Origin: Sediminibacterium sp.
GTDB lineage: Bacteria > Bacteroidota > Bacteroidia > Chitinophagales > Chitinophagaceae
Direction: 5' to 3'
NCBI RefSeq assembly: GCF_019264485.1
Contig: NZ_JAHVAA010000012.1
Location: 220,372-284,371 of the forward strand
Length of the DNA stretch: 64,000 nt
The notes beneath the pieces were generated by a model. That model was not told the DNA's origin. It worked only from the letters and a program-made list of their open reading frames with translations, and searched no databases. The translations under genes and the position numbers were made by a program. Each line of letters opens with the position of its first letter. Position 1 is the first letter of the stretch. Positions 35,601 through 42,145 of this stretch are shown piece by piece.

Positions 35601-36898
35601 AATGAGAAAGATTTCCATCCATCATCCGTACGAGGGAAGATATAACCTCTCACAGACTGAGATGATTTACCTACTACGCTCTGTGAAGGTGTAACAGCAT
35701 CTGTTGGATAAACCCATGTTTCAATCGTAAGGCCAGTTCCGGGGTTGAGTGAATTACTATGAGGAATACTTACATAGTCATCATCGCCATCAAAATTCAA
35801 CGCTCTTGCAGCGGTTGAAACCTGGATGGTTACACTTGCCGGTACAGAACAACCTGAAGCCGTTGTTACAGTTACTGTGTACCAACCGGCTGCAGCAGGA
35901 GATACATTTTCAATAACAGGATTCTGTTCTGTAGAAGTAAATCCGTTAGGACCAGTCCATGAGTAACTTACTCCACCAGAAGCTGTCAACTCAAGTCTGC
36001 CTCCAACTGCAATTGAAGGAGCATTGCTTCCCACTGTTACAACAGGTGGTGCATAAGGTGCACAGCTACTGCCATTTGTTACGCCTCCATCTGTCCAGTT
36101 AGAGATTGAACCTAATAAACCAAAATCGAGCAGGTTGCCATTATTTGCATAAGGACCTGAATCGGTTAGTTTATTTTCCAAAAGATTAGCCACACCACCT
36201 AACAGGCCCTGGTTAAATTTATAGTAAGCAACCAGCTTGTGCTGATCAATTATTTCGCAATTTCTGTTGGCAGCAATTTCACACGGACTTAATACGCGGT
36301 GCCATATTCTTAGTTCATCAATTTTGCCTTTGTAAAATTCGTTGGTATAACCATTATGATAACCGATGGTTAAGGGATTGGTATTAACAGTAATAGTACC
36401 TGCTATGGCCATCTGATTGGCCATTACCCCATCAATATAAATACGCATAAAAGCGCCATCGTAAGTGGCGGCAACATGGTGCCAACTGTCTTTACCGGGA
36501 TAAGGAGCTGTTAATTGTCTCCATCCAAGTCCATTAAAATTGATTAAGAAAACAATATTGTTCCAATTGTCATTGGTACGGGGAAAAATATACCCGGTTT
36601 GGGTTGAAGTCGTTAATTTATTTGATTTCGAAACTACAGACTGTACGTTGTAATTAGCTCCACTTTCCGGGTGAATCCAGGATTCAATTGTAATTACATC
36701 ATTGATGTTGAATGAAGTGTCGCCAATAGGAGCGTTAGCGGGAGGAGGTGTAACACCTCTTGCAATACGTACCTTATCATCTATGCCATCAAAGCTAAGT
36801 CCACCTGCAGTTAACTGGCTAATTGCTGCACCCGAAATCGTCAGCAACAATGAAGTGAATAAAACTGTAAGAGTTCTCTTTCTAGTAAAAAAACGCAT
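29675..36898 (-). CDS. Giant T9SS-secreted LamG/HYR adhesin-like protein
   Basis: This protein has 2407 residues with a signal ending AAISQ. There are three LamG/jellyroll domains (about 30-225, 365-560, 680-880; each starts xLxFDGxxDxVxI and includes YIDGV or YLDGE), each followed by an Ig-like module with YSWTGPN or YEWAGPN. Then come about ten HYR/Ig repeats (about 1060-1850; DxxPPxITAPANxTV, VTWTATDAAGNSA). Two related Ig blocks end in ICVKDIRV. The first is followed by a Cys/His/Asp repeat (about 1968-2066) and a YLCHVPPG module. A T9SS type A sorting domain ends the protein (NPSRTLFTVKIES, RRKVVQLMKVK). It should be exported and held at the surface, likely for adhesion or gliding-type contact. 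The minus-strand frame is intact. Confidence 0.9.
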   Translation of the reverse strand: MRFFTRKRTLTVLFTSLLLTISGAAISQLTAGGLSFDGIDDKVRIARGVTPPPANAPIGDTSFNINDVITIESWIHPESGANYNVQSVVSKSNKLTTSTQTGYIFPRTNDNWNNIVFLINFNGLGWRQLTAPYPGKDSWHHVAATYDGAFMRIYIDGVMANQMAIAGTITVNTNPLTIGYHNGYTNEFYKGKIDELRIWHRVLSPCEIAANRNCEIIDQHKLVAYYKFNQGLLGGVANLLENKLTDSGPYANNGNLLDFGLLGSISNWTDGGVTNGSSCAPYAPPVVTVGSNAPSIAVGGRLELTASGGVSYSWTGPNGFTSTEQNPVIENVSPAAAGWYTVTVTTASGCSVPASVTIQVSTAARALNFDGDDDYVSIPHSNSLNPGTGLTIETWVYPTDAVTPSQSVVGKSSQSVRGYIFPRTDDGWKSFSFYVHLVGQGWNIISASYPSVNEWHHVAATYDGFVMKIYLDGELKATKEVIGTISSNENAVSIGTQPGFSSEFFAGSVDEVRIWNRPLDECEIDNNMSCQINPAIQTGLAAYYRFNKGLIGVNNLNITTVEDESGNNNTGSLTNMGLISALSNWTTGNVGDGICAPFTPIAATATVNGPLLEVGSTIQLNGGGGTSYSWTGPNSFTSNQQNPTLPNAQTNNSGIYTVTVASGTCTSTASVNLTVAYKAGTLDFDGVNDTINVAHSNSLNISQNITLESWIYPTDATKAIQNVMGKSTADVNNGYIFPRTDDGWKTISFFLHLNGQWKVLTANYPGINQWHHASATYDGYFMRIYIDGVLAASTEASGEITTNTNRLVFGQQIGFIEYYKGKVEEAKIWNRALNQCEIINNMNCELQPNQTGLVAYYKFNQGFVNAPNTTETTLLDASTNGNNGTLGGFELNGLSSNWSDFKVNGTCSTYSEPPVTAQANAAVFGIGSTIRLFANGGNAYEWAGPNSFVASIPDPFIMNAQAPNTGTYTVAVPFINCTIYRSVRLTVTPLPAIQANGPTTICPSSNVQLSISSVGTAYQWYLNEVAIPNATAAVYPASQTGSYTVGVTVNGNLQISAPINVTVVDNLAPVPTVASLPLLQGSTGEPISFRPTANDNCVGLVTATTNNPLVYLTAGTYTITWNYNDGNGNTSSQTQEVQIVKSDVTPPAMTAPANITVNCASVPAPANVVAIDDKDGPVAVSFSELSTKDANANNIGHYNYTITRSWTATDASENTATVTQVITVVDNQAPVFGALNNIVVNAVTNGANVNYNVNAADLCGSPVIYTYNIPSGSFFLIGTTTINVTATDVAGNIATGSFNVVVVDNIPPTITAPANVTVNANPGATFATGVTLGMATVADNSGSGVVITNNALAQYPMGTTTVTWTATDAAGNSATATQTVTVLDAELPSITAPATVITVTNNNQAYASGVNLGTATATDNSGSVAVTNNAPAQYPMGTTTVTWTATDAAGNQASAIQLVIVEDKQAPALAGPSNKVVNTNAGVNYATGVNLGTASATDNSGGTVAITNNAPAQYQLGVNIITWTATDASGNTTSAEQIITVRDAEPPVITGVTNVVVNAAPGTNSAIVTSLGNPVATDNVQLVSLTNNATGTVYNIGTTSVIWTAIDAAGNSSTGVQLVIVKDITAPVLVGVPADITASCANIPAATAVTATDNYDAQVTVQLTESSTKGTNPASANYYNYTITRTWTATDAAGNSTSATSTVTVIDDQAPVFVQPLDITANSSATICGATVNYTVNATDACGSPVTYTYSNASGSVFPIGITTVTVTATDASGNSITRSFTVTITDNQPPVIAAPANITVLFGSPVNLGTATATDNCGTASVTNNAPTSYPVGVTVVTWTATDAVGNTASATQTVTVTNPTSCSSSITVTPENTVFTGGIPTNIYIGYGPQKVTLKANAAGGTSYTYTWRAVSGNGTLSSTSSSQPVFAPSAAGNYTFEVTVRTQAGCVSTSTVTICVKDIRVKEQDDDKCDHKSHSSKDCKHSKHNHGKCDHKSHNKDKCKDKYDDGDDDNDECDHKNHDSKNCKHKGHRHNDCDHKSHNSSSCKNKYNDRDNDDHDDDDDDDSNYKVYLCHVPPGNAGNPQTLKISVNAVAAHLSNHAGDRLGSCADQGCGVTPPPAPVCTSTITVVPENNTYTGGVPTNIYIGYGAQKVTLQVNASGSSNYSYSWRALSGGGSLSNTSSAQPVFSPSREGYYTFEVKVTGQSGCTSTSQVSICVKDIRVEDEDCNNWGWYSWLYSHYNNNTPKVYITRRNGNSNNYSVQEVKTSDVAAHLQRYPNDILGKGLSGCVSNAATATGGIGNSATVTEETGSLKNTVKQTQSETSEDLKLTVMGNPSRTLFTVKIESKHSQPVQIRIFDTYGRAVEAKANQLPNSTVQFGQNLSAGTYYAEFTQGSRRKVVQLMKVK
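30700..30995 (-). repeat. Cys/His/Asp decapeptide repeat inside the giant protein
   Basis: The DNA encodes two tandem super-repeats of four cysteine-led units each: CDHKSHSSKD, CKHSKHNHGK, CDHKSHNKDK, CKDKYDDGDDDNDE, then CDHKNHDSKN, CKHKGHRHND, CDHKSHNSSS, CKNKY with an aspartate run. Seven of eight units have cysteine spaced ten residues to the next, apart from a 14-residue step between super-repeats. The Cys/His pattern suggests metal binding and the Asp runs suggest calcium binding; both are inferences. Confidence 0.8.
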
Positions 36899-37442
36899 AA
36901 TAGTTCGGATTGGCTCTAAGTGATTTTCAACAGCAATTTTTCTGTTGAGGCAACACAGGATAAAAGGAAAAATCAGTTGAACTGATCAGTGGATAATGGA
37001 ATTCAAACGATGGTTAGTCAGAGGATTTTCGAATTTTAACAATGCTTGTCTTTACGCACATTTACCAGAATGAACAGTCGTTAGCATCTGTTAAAGAAAG
37101 TCAAAACTAACCGATACTGACCGTAATTGCAAGGTATTTACAGATTTTTTTATAAACACATGTGAATTATTAAATATGTTTATCGCAAAGGTTTCCGGTA
37201 GAAGGATGAGGTATCCTCTCGTTTTAAGAGGGAATTTGAAGATTAATTGTAATTAAAAAATTGTTAATCAATAACTTATGAAAAAAAGAGTTCTTACTAT
37301 TAAGTAGATAATTTGTTGAAAATAAGGCCATTTTCAGCAGATTATAATTCGATTAAAATTTATTTAAAGGAGTAAAAAGGCAAAAATTGGAGAGAAAAAT
37401 AACGAGCTGATACGTGTTTTCACCGGTTATAAACAGTGAAAT

Positions 37443-37472
37443 CCACTACAAAAATCTTGACTTCCACTACAA
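37443..37472. promoter_or_regulatory. Direct repeat CCACTACAA, 21-base spacing
   Basis: CCACTACAA occurs at 37443-37451 and 37464-37472, exactly two helical turns apart, the spacing expected for a dimeric activator. The same word occurs twice upstream of the neighbouring T9SS cargo gene. The distance to the giant gene start is about 545 bases, so a role there is tentative. Confidence 0.4.
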
Positions 37473-37497
37473 TTGATTATCAACTATTTATAAAAAT

Positions 37498-37521
37498 AAA
37501 GGATCGCTAATGCGATCCTTT
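37498..37521 (-). terminator. Intrinsic terminator of tRNA-Cys
   Basis: AAAGGATCGC-ATTA-GCGATCCTTT on the minus strand, followed by a T-rich tract, starts two bases after the tRNA 3' end. Confidence 0.8.
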
Positions 37522-37522
37522 G

Positions 37523-37593
37523 AGGTCCCGAGCGGATTCGAACCGCTGTAGAAGCTTTTGCAGAGCTCTGCCTAGCCACTCGGCCACAGGACC
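37523..37593 (-). tRNA. tRNA-Cys (GCA)
   Basis: The 71-nt gene has acceptor stem GGTCCTG/CGGGACC with discriminator T. Anticodon stem GAGCT/AGCTT encloses CTGCAAA, giving anticodon GCA for UGC and UGU. CCA is not encoded. Confidence 0.95.
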
Positions 37594-37687
37594 ATTTTTC
37601 TGTAGCAGGGTGCGAAAATAAAGCAATCAAAGGAATTTCAAAATTCTAAATGCGAAAACCCGAAATTTGTCGGCATTAACCTTGTAT

Positions 37688-38566
37688 ATGAACAGAATTG
37701 CAGAAAGTGAATTGATTATCAATAACAGAGGAGCGGTTTATCATCTCAATCTCAGACCCGAGGAACTGGCACAGAATATCATTACGGTTGGCGATCCTGA
37801 CAGGGTTGCTGAAGTGAGTAAACATTTCGATAAAATTGAAGGGAAATACCAGCATCGTGAATTTGTAACACATACAGGATGGGTGGCTGATAAAAGAATT
37901 TCTGTAGTATCAACAGGTATCGGAACAGATAATATCGACATTGTTCTCAATGAACTGGATGCACTGGTAAATATTGATTTCGATACAAGAACCATTAAAC
38001 CACAGCTCTCCCACCTCAACATCATACGTGTAGGTACTTCAGGATCACTTCAGAAAGATATTCCCGTAGATAGTTTTGTAGCCAGTACTCATGGACTGGG
38101 TATTGATAACCTGTTGAATTTTTACCAGCAACAAAACAATGCCGAAGAAAATCAATTACTGGGCGCTTTTGCCAGCCAGGTTCAGATTGGTGGTGGTTTT
38201 GCTTCCCCTTATATTGCCGCTGCCGGCACTTCCCTGCTCAAACATTTTGTAGGCGGTTTCCATCACGGTATCACTGTTACCTGTCCGGGTTTTTATGGAC
38301 CACAGGGAAGAATTTTACGTCTTGGGCTGGTAAATACTGAACTGATCGACAGGTTAACCGGTTTTTCTTACGGCAATCACCGCATCACTAATTTCGAAAT
38401 GGAAACAAGTGGTATTTATGGTCTGGGAAAACTACTCGGCCATCAGTGCCTGAGTTTAAGTGCCATTGTAGCTAACCGTATCAGCAAAGAGTTTAGTAAA
38501 GACAGTGCAACCACAATGGAAAAACTAATTAAACAAACACTGGAAATCATCGGGCAGATTAAATAA
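37688..38566 (+). CDS. Nucleoside phosphorylase (uridine phosphorylase type)
   Basis: With the start MNRIAESELIINN the enzyme has 292 residues. It belongs to the PNP/UDP family: ITVGDPDRVAEVSKHFD near the N-terminus, STGIGTDNIDIVLNEL (phosphate and ribose loop), IIRVGTSGSLQKDIPVDS, and the nucleoside-binding ITNFEMETSGIYGLGKLLGH. Members cleave nucleosides with phosphate to base and ribose 1-phosphate in salvage; the closest match in character is uridine phosphorylase, but purine activity cannot be excluded. The gene lies 8 bases before dapF, so they probably share an mRNA. Confidence 0.85.
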   Translation: MNRIAESELIINNRGAVYHLNLRPEELAQNIITVGDPDRVAEVSKHFDKIEGKYQHREFVTHTGWVADKRISVVSTGIGTDNIDIVLNELDALVNIDFDTRTIKPQLSHLNIIRVGTSGSLQKDIPVDSFVASTHGLGIDNLLNFYQQQNNAEENQLLGAFASQVQIGGGFASPYIAAAGTSLLKHFVGGFHHGITVTCPGFYGPQGRILRLGLVNTELIDRLTGFSYGNHRITNFEMETSGIYGLGKLLGHQCLSLSAIVANRISKEFSKDSATTMEKLIKQTLEIIGQIK

Positions 38567-38574
38567 TAACAGGT

Positions 38575-39351
38575 ATGACGATTCAATTTTATAAATACCA
38601 GGGAACGGGCAATGATTTTGTGATCATCGACAACCGCAACGGCTCCCTTCAACTTACTACTGCACAGATTAATCATATCTGTGACAGGAGGTTCGGAATT
38701 GGCGCAGACGGACTCATGTTACTGAATACCCTCGCTGGTTCTGATTTTGAAATGAAATACTATAATGCCGATGGAAAAGAAAGCAGTATGTGTGGTAATG
38801 GCGGCCGCTGTTTAACACGGTTTGCTTATGATATGGGCATTCATAAAACCACCTATCATTTTTTAGCAGTGGATGGAGCGCATGATGCAGAAATGGATGC
38901 ACATGAATGGATCAGGTTAAAGATGAAAGACGTAAATGAAGTAGCCGATTATCATGGAGATGCGTTATTAAATACAGGGTCGCCACATTATGTAAAAACG
39001 GTACAGGATATTATGGAGCTGGATGTTTTTCAGGAAGGGAGAAATATCCGCAACAGTAAAGATTTTGTTACAGAAGGCATCAATGTAAATTTTGTGGAGC
39101 CCAACGACAAACATATTATAGTGCGCACTTATGAGCGTGGAGTTGAAGATGAAACCTTTAGTTGTGGCACAGGCGTAACCGCTGCGGCCATTGTATTTGC
39201 ACACAATGAAAAAGGTTTTAACCGGGTGGAAGTAAAAACAAAAGGCGGACACCTTGCAGTAGAATTTGAAAAAATAAACGACCAGGAATTCCGTAATGTA
39301 TGGCTTTGCGGCCCTGCTGAATTTGTATACAAAGGAGAGATTAATATTTAA
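38575..39351 (+). CDS. dapF: Diaminopimelate epimerase
   Basis: The 258-residue enzyme has both catalytic cysteines: C73 in SSMCGNGGRC and C197 in ETFSCGTGVTAAA. The start MTIQFYKYQGTGNDFVIIDNR is the typical DapF N-terminus. It interconverts LL- and meso-diaminopimelate, the last step before lysine decarboxylation and a building block of peptidoglycan. It follows the nucleoside phosphorylase by 8 bases. A heptad array follows the stop codon. Confidence 0.96.
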   Translation: MTIQFYKYQGTGNDFVIIDNRNGSLQLTTAQINHICDRRFGIGADGLMLLNTLAGSDFEMKYYNADGKESSMCGNGGRCLTRFAYDMGIHKTTYHFLAVDGAHDAEMDAHEWIRLKMKDVNEVADYHGDALLNTGSPHYVKTVQDIMELDVFQEGRNIRNSKDFVTEGINVNFVEPNDKHIIVRTYERGVEDETFSCGTGVTAAAIVFAHNEKGFNRVEVKTKGGHLAVEFEKINDQEFRNVWLCGPAEFVYKGEINI

Positions 39352-39355
39352 AATA

Positions 39356-39423
39356 TCAGATGGCAGATGTCAGATATACTACAAATAACATCTGACATCT
39401 GATATCTGATATCTGATATCCAA
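39356..39423. repeat. Heptad array hairpin (CAGATGT type)
   Basis: Left arm: TCAGATG, GCAGATG, TCAGATA (39356-39376). Right arm: CATCTGA twice, TATCTGA twice, TATCCAA (39389-39423), in exact 7-base phase and reverse complementary to the left. It begins 4 bases after the dapF stop and ends just before corA, so it separates two co-directional genes. Confidence 0.85.
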
Positions 39424-39434
39424 CAATCATTACT

Positions 39435-40376
39435 ATGATTCAATATTTTAAAAATATCAATGGTCAAACTGCAGAGATAGACAGGGCAGAAATGGGGGTT
39501 TGGGTAAACCTGGTACCTCCATTTAAAGAAGAAGAATTTATTCAGTTGGCAGAAGACCTGGAAATACCCATTGAATTTCTGCGCGATTCACTGGATATAG
39601 ATGAACGGCCGCGTTATGAGCTGGAAGACAATGTGAAATTTGTTGTTATTAAAACACCAACAGAGAATAATTCTTTCAACGACAGTGAAGCTTTTTACAT
39701 TACTATCCCCATCTGCATTATCCTTACACATACACAGATTATTACAGTAAATTCTTTCGACAACGGCGCCATCAAAAAATTCCTGAATTCTTTTCAGAAA
39801 AGACATCCCGACAAAAAGAATATGATGATCCTGAAAGTATTCGAAAAAGTGGTGCAGAATTTCATGGAGTTTCTGAAAGAAATTAACCAGAGAAGAAACC
39901 AGTATGAAACCAGTCTATACCAGAGTAACAGCAATGTTGATTTACTTAACTTAATGCGTATACAGAAAAGCCTTGTGTATTTTGTTACCGCATTAAGAAG
40001 CAATGAAATGCTGATGATGAAACTGGAGCGTACCAATTTCCTCAGCCTGAATGAAGAAGAAAGAGAATTTTTGAATGACCTGATTGTTGATACCAGTCAG
40101 GCCCTTGAAATGGCAAATATTTATACCAATATACTCACCAGTACGCTCGATGCTTTTGCCAGCATTATCAGTAATAACCTGAACAATGTAATGAAGCGTC
40201 TTACTTCCATTACCATTATTCTTTCTTTACCGGTAATGGTAGCGAGTTTATATGGCATGAACGTGGATAATATTCCGTGGGCCCACTCTTCTTACGCATT
40301 TTATGTGCCGATTGGCTTATCAATTGCCATTGCCATAGTCATCAGTTGGTATTTCATGAAAAAGAAATGGTTTTAA
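39435..40376 (+). CDS. corA: CorA family magnesium transporter
   Basis: The 313-residue protein has a long cytoplasmic N-terminal domain and the diagnostic end: transmembrane helix 1 (LTSITIILSLPVMVASLYGMNV), the YGMN pore signature, and helix 2 (FYVPIGLSIAIAIVISWYFM) followed by the basic KKKWF tail. It is expected to form a pentamer taking up Mg2+ or related divalent ions. The Nudix gene starts 1 base after its stop, so the two are co-transcribed. Confidence 0.92.
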   Translation: MIQYFKNINGQTAEIDRAEMGVWVNLVPPFKEEEFIQLAEDLEIPIEFLRDSLDIDERPRYELEDNVKFVVIKTPTENNSFNDSEAFYITIPICIILTHTQIITVNSFDNGAIKKFLNSFQKRHPDKKNMMILKVFEKVVQNFMEFLKEINQRRNQYETSLYQSNSNVDLLNLMRIQKSLVYFVTALRSNEMLMMKLERTNFLSLNEEEREFLNDLIVDTSQALEMANIYTNILTSTLDAFASIISNNLNNVMKRLTSITIILSLPVMVASLYGMNVDNIPWAHSSYAFYVPIGLSIAIAIVISWYFMKKKWF

Positions 40377-40377
40377 T

Positions 40378-40842
40378 ATGCCCTTGTTCAATGTACGTGT
40401 CTATGGCATTCTGCTCGACAATGAAAAACGTTTGCTCGTAAGTGATGAATTTATCCGTGGTGCTTATATTACCAAATTACCTGGTGGGGGGCTTGAATTT
40501 GGAGAAGGTACAAGAGACTGTTTAAAAAGAGAATTCAAAGAAGAGACCGGTTTAGATGTTACTATAGGAGAACATATTTATACCACAGATTTTTTTCAGA
40601 TTTCTGCATTCAACCAGAAAGACCAGATCATTTCTATCTATTACTATGTTCACTCAAATGAACCTGTTCATTTACCCACCAAAACAACCGCATTCGATTT
40701 TGCTCCCGAACAAATCAGTGACCCCAATGGAGAAACTGAAGTATTCAGATGGATTGAATGGAAGGATCTTCATACCGATGATATGACACTGCCGATTGAT
40801 AAAGTAGTAGTTAATTTGTTGAAGGAAAAATCAGGAAATTAA
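40378..40842 (+). CDS. Nudix hydrolase
   Basis: The 154-residue protein has a complete Nudix box, G37-x5-E43-x7-R51-E-F-K-E-E56-x-G58, in GGGLEFGEGTRDCLKREFKE. Nudix enzymes hydrolyse nucleoside diphosphates linked to another moiety with Mg2+. The rest of the chain does not identify the substrate. It begins 1 base after corA; the Mg2+ dependence makes that link plausible but it may be simple co-transcription. A CAAGATA heptad array follows. Confidence 0.88.
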   Translation: MPLFNVRVYGILLDNEKRLLVSDEFIRGAYITKLPGGGLEFGEGTRDCLKREFKEETGLDVTIGEHIYTTDFFQISAFNQKDQIISIYYYVHSNEPVHLPTKTTAFDFAPEQISDPNGETEVFRWIEWKDLHTDDMTLPIDKVVVNLLKEKSGN

Positions 40843-40846
40843 GACA

Positions 40847-40937
40847 CAAGTAGCAAGATACAGGTAACAAGATGACAAGATTCAAGTAGCAAGATACAAG
40901 AGATATACCTCTGGGCCTTGTAGCTTGCAGCTTCCCC
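40847..40937. repeat. Heptad array hairpin (CAAGATA type, 8 plus 3 units)
   Basis: Left arm 40847-40903: CAAGTAG, CAAGATA, CAGGTAA, CAAGATGA (one 8-base unit), CAAGATT, CAAGTAG, CAAGATA, CAAGAGA. Right arm 40917-40937: CTTGTAG, CTTGCAG, CTTCCCC, the complementary sense. It fills the gap between the convergent Nudix and yhhQ-like genes. Confidence 0.85.
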
Positions 40938-40940
40938 CAA

Positions 40941-41723
40941 CTACTCCGTCTCCTTCCCCATTGCCTGTAATTTCATTTTTCGGGCGGTTTCTTCACCGAG
41001 GTAACGATCAATCTGTTTTTCTGCCAGATAAATAACGGGCGTTAATAAAATAGCCATCGTGAATTTGTACAGGTAATTCACCACACAAATGGCGAGTACG
41101 AGTTTCCAGCTCCAGCCATTTCCTATTTTGAAAGCAATAAACAATACGATAAAACTATCTACCAGCTGCGAAACAAATGTAGATCCGGTAGCCCTTAACC
41201 ATACCCATTTCTGCCCGGTTCTTTTTTTAATCTGATGAAATACGGTAACATCAACAATCTGACTTACCAAAAATGCAGTAAGGCTTCCCAGTATGATCCA
41301 CATACCCTGTCCGAATATTCCTCCAAAAGCATCCTGCATATTTGGAATCCCTTCTGCCTGTCTTGAACTGATCCAGAAATCAGCCGGCGGAATATTCATG
41401 GCTGCATAGAACATGATAAAAGCATAAGATATTAATACCACAGCAGTATAGCTGATACGTTTTACTGCTTTAGGTCCATAATATTCATTCACAATATCAG
41501 TAATAACAAACTCCAGGGGCCAGAGCAAAACACCACAGGTTAAATTAAATGAAAGTCCGGTCTGACCAAATATGGTCATATCAGCCGGTTCCCATCCAAA
41601 TATTTTTTCAAGAGAAAATATTTTACCACCAATACATTCGGCAATCAGTGCATTCGCTACAAAAAAAGCAGCAATACTGATAAATAATTTAGTGGGTTTG
41701 TCTTTTAAAATTGAATGTATCAT
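40941..41723 (-). CDS. yhhQ: Queuosine precursor transporter (YhhQ/VUT family)
   Basis: The 260-residue protein has six or seven membrane helices. Family phrases include ALIAECIGGKIFSL, LEFVITDIVNEYYGPKAVKRISYTAV, FLVSQIVDVTVFHQIKKRTG and FVSQLVDSFIVLFIAF. YhhQ imports preQ0 or preQ1 across the inner membrane for queuosine tRNA modification. The start overlaps the upstream small membrane protein gene in an ATGA arrangement, so they are translationally coupled. Confidence 0.9.
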   Translation of the reverse strand: MIHSILKDKPTKLFISIAAFFVANALIAECIGGKIFSLEKIFGWEPADMTIFGQTGLSFNLTCGVLLWPLEFVITDIVNEYYGPKAVKRISYTAVVLISYAFIMFYAAMNIPPADFWISSRQAEGIPNMQDAFGGIFGQGMWIILGSLTAFLVSQIVDVTVFHQIKKRTGQKWVWLRATGSTFVSQLVDSFIVLFIAFKIGNGWSWKLVLAICVVNYLYKFTMAILLTPVIYLAEKQIDRYLGEETARKMKLQAMGKETE

Positions 41724-42016
41724 GCAGGTAGTATGATGTAAAAAAAGAGCTGTGCCAGTAAAATAAATAAATTAAAGAGCCTCACCCATAAAGGTGTAGT
41801 GATCTGTTTTTTACCGAATAACAAAACCAGGTGCCAAAGGTTCACTCCCATATTCACGATGGGTGCAAGCACCATCCCCATAACCACTGCGATATTACTG
41901 ATCATTCCCAATTCCAGTGAATCATCGGTCTTGATAAAAATACGTGCCAGCATCGCTCCTACGAAGAATAAATTACAGACAAACACAAACCGGGATAAAA
42001 AAGAAAATCCTGCCAT
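41720..42016 (-). CDS. Small membrane protein upstream of yhhQ
   Basis: The 98-residue product has three or four hydrophobic stretches (FLSRFVFVCNLFFVGAMLA, SNIAVVMGMVLAPIVNMGVN, LFNLFILLAQLFFYIILPA). A small conserved polar loop reads FIKTDDSLEL. No known family was recognised. It overlaps the yhhQ-like start by 4 bases and may be a helper, but Bacteroidota gene coupling often links unrelated genes. Confidence 0.6.
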   Translation of the reverse strand: MAGFSFLSRFVFVCNLFFVGAMLARIFIKTDDSLELGMISNIAVVMGMVLAPIVNMGVNLWHLVLLFGKKQITTPLWVRLFNLFILLAQLFFYIILPA

Positions 42017-42116
42017 AGACCTTAAAATACTTGTTGAACTGATTGGGTTTTACACAAAATACAATCAATCTCTTTTAAATGAGCCCCTGCGGGTAAAAAT
42101 GAAAGAATTTTTCCTG

Positions 42117-42124
42117 TAGGTTTG
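42117..42124 (+). promoter_or_regulatory. Putative -7 box (TAGGTTTG)
   Basis: Exact TAnnTTTG, 21 bases before the ATG of the YfhO-like gene. It supports that ATG over a TTG that would fall inside the box. Confidence 0.45.
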
Positions 42125-42145
42125 CCTGTACTAGAAAAAAACAGC

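Larger units (their letters stand above)
36899..37522. other. Intergenic region upstream of the giant adhesin gene
   Basis: The 624-base, AT-rich gap contains no gene on either strand. It holds the tRNA-Cys terminator at its right end (37498-37521) and a pair of CCACTACAA words spaced 21 bases apart (37443-37472). Most of it would be the leader and upstream control region of the 36898 start. Confidence 0.5.
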
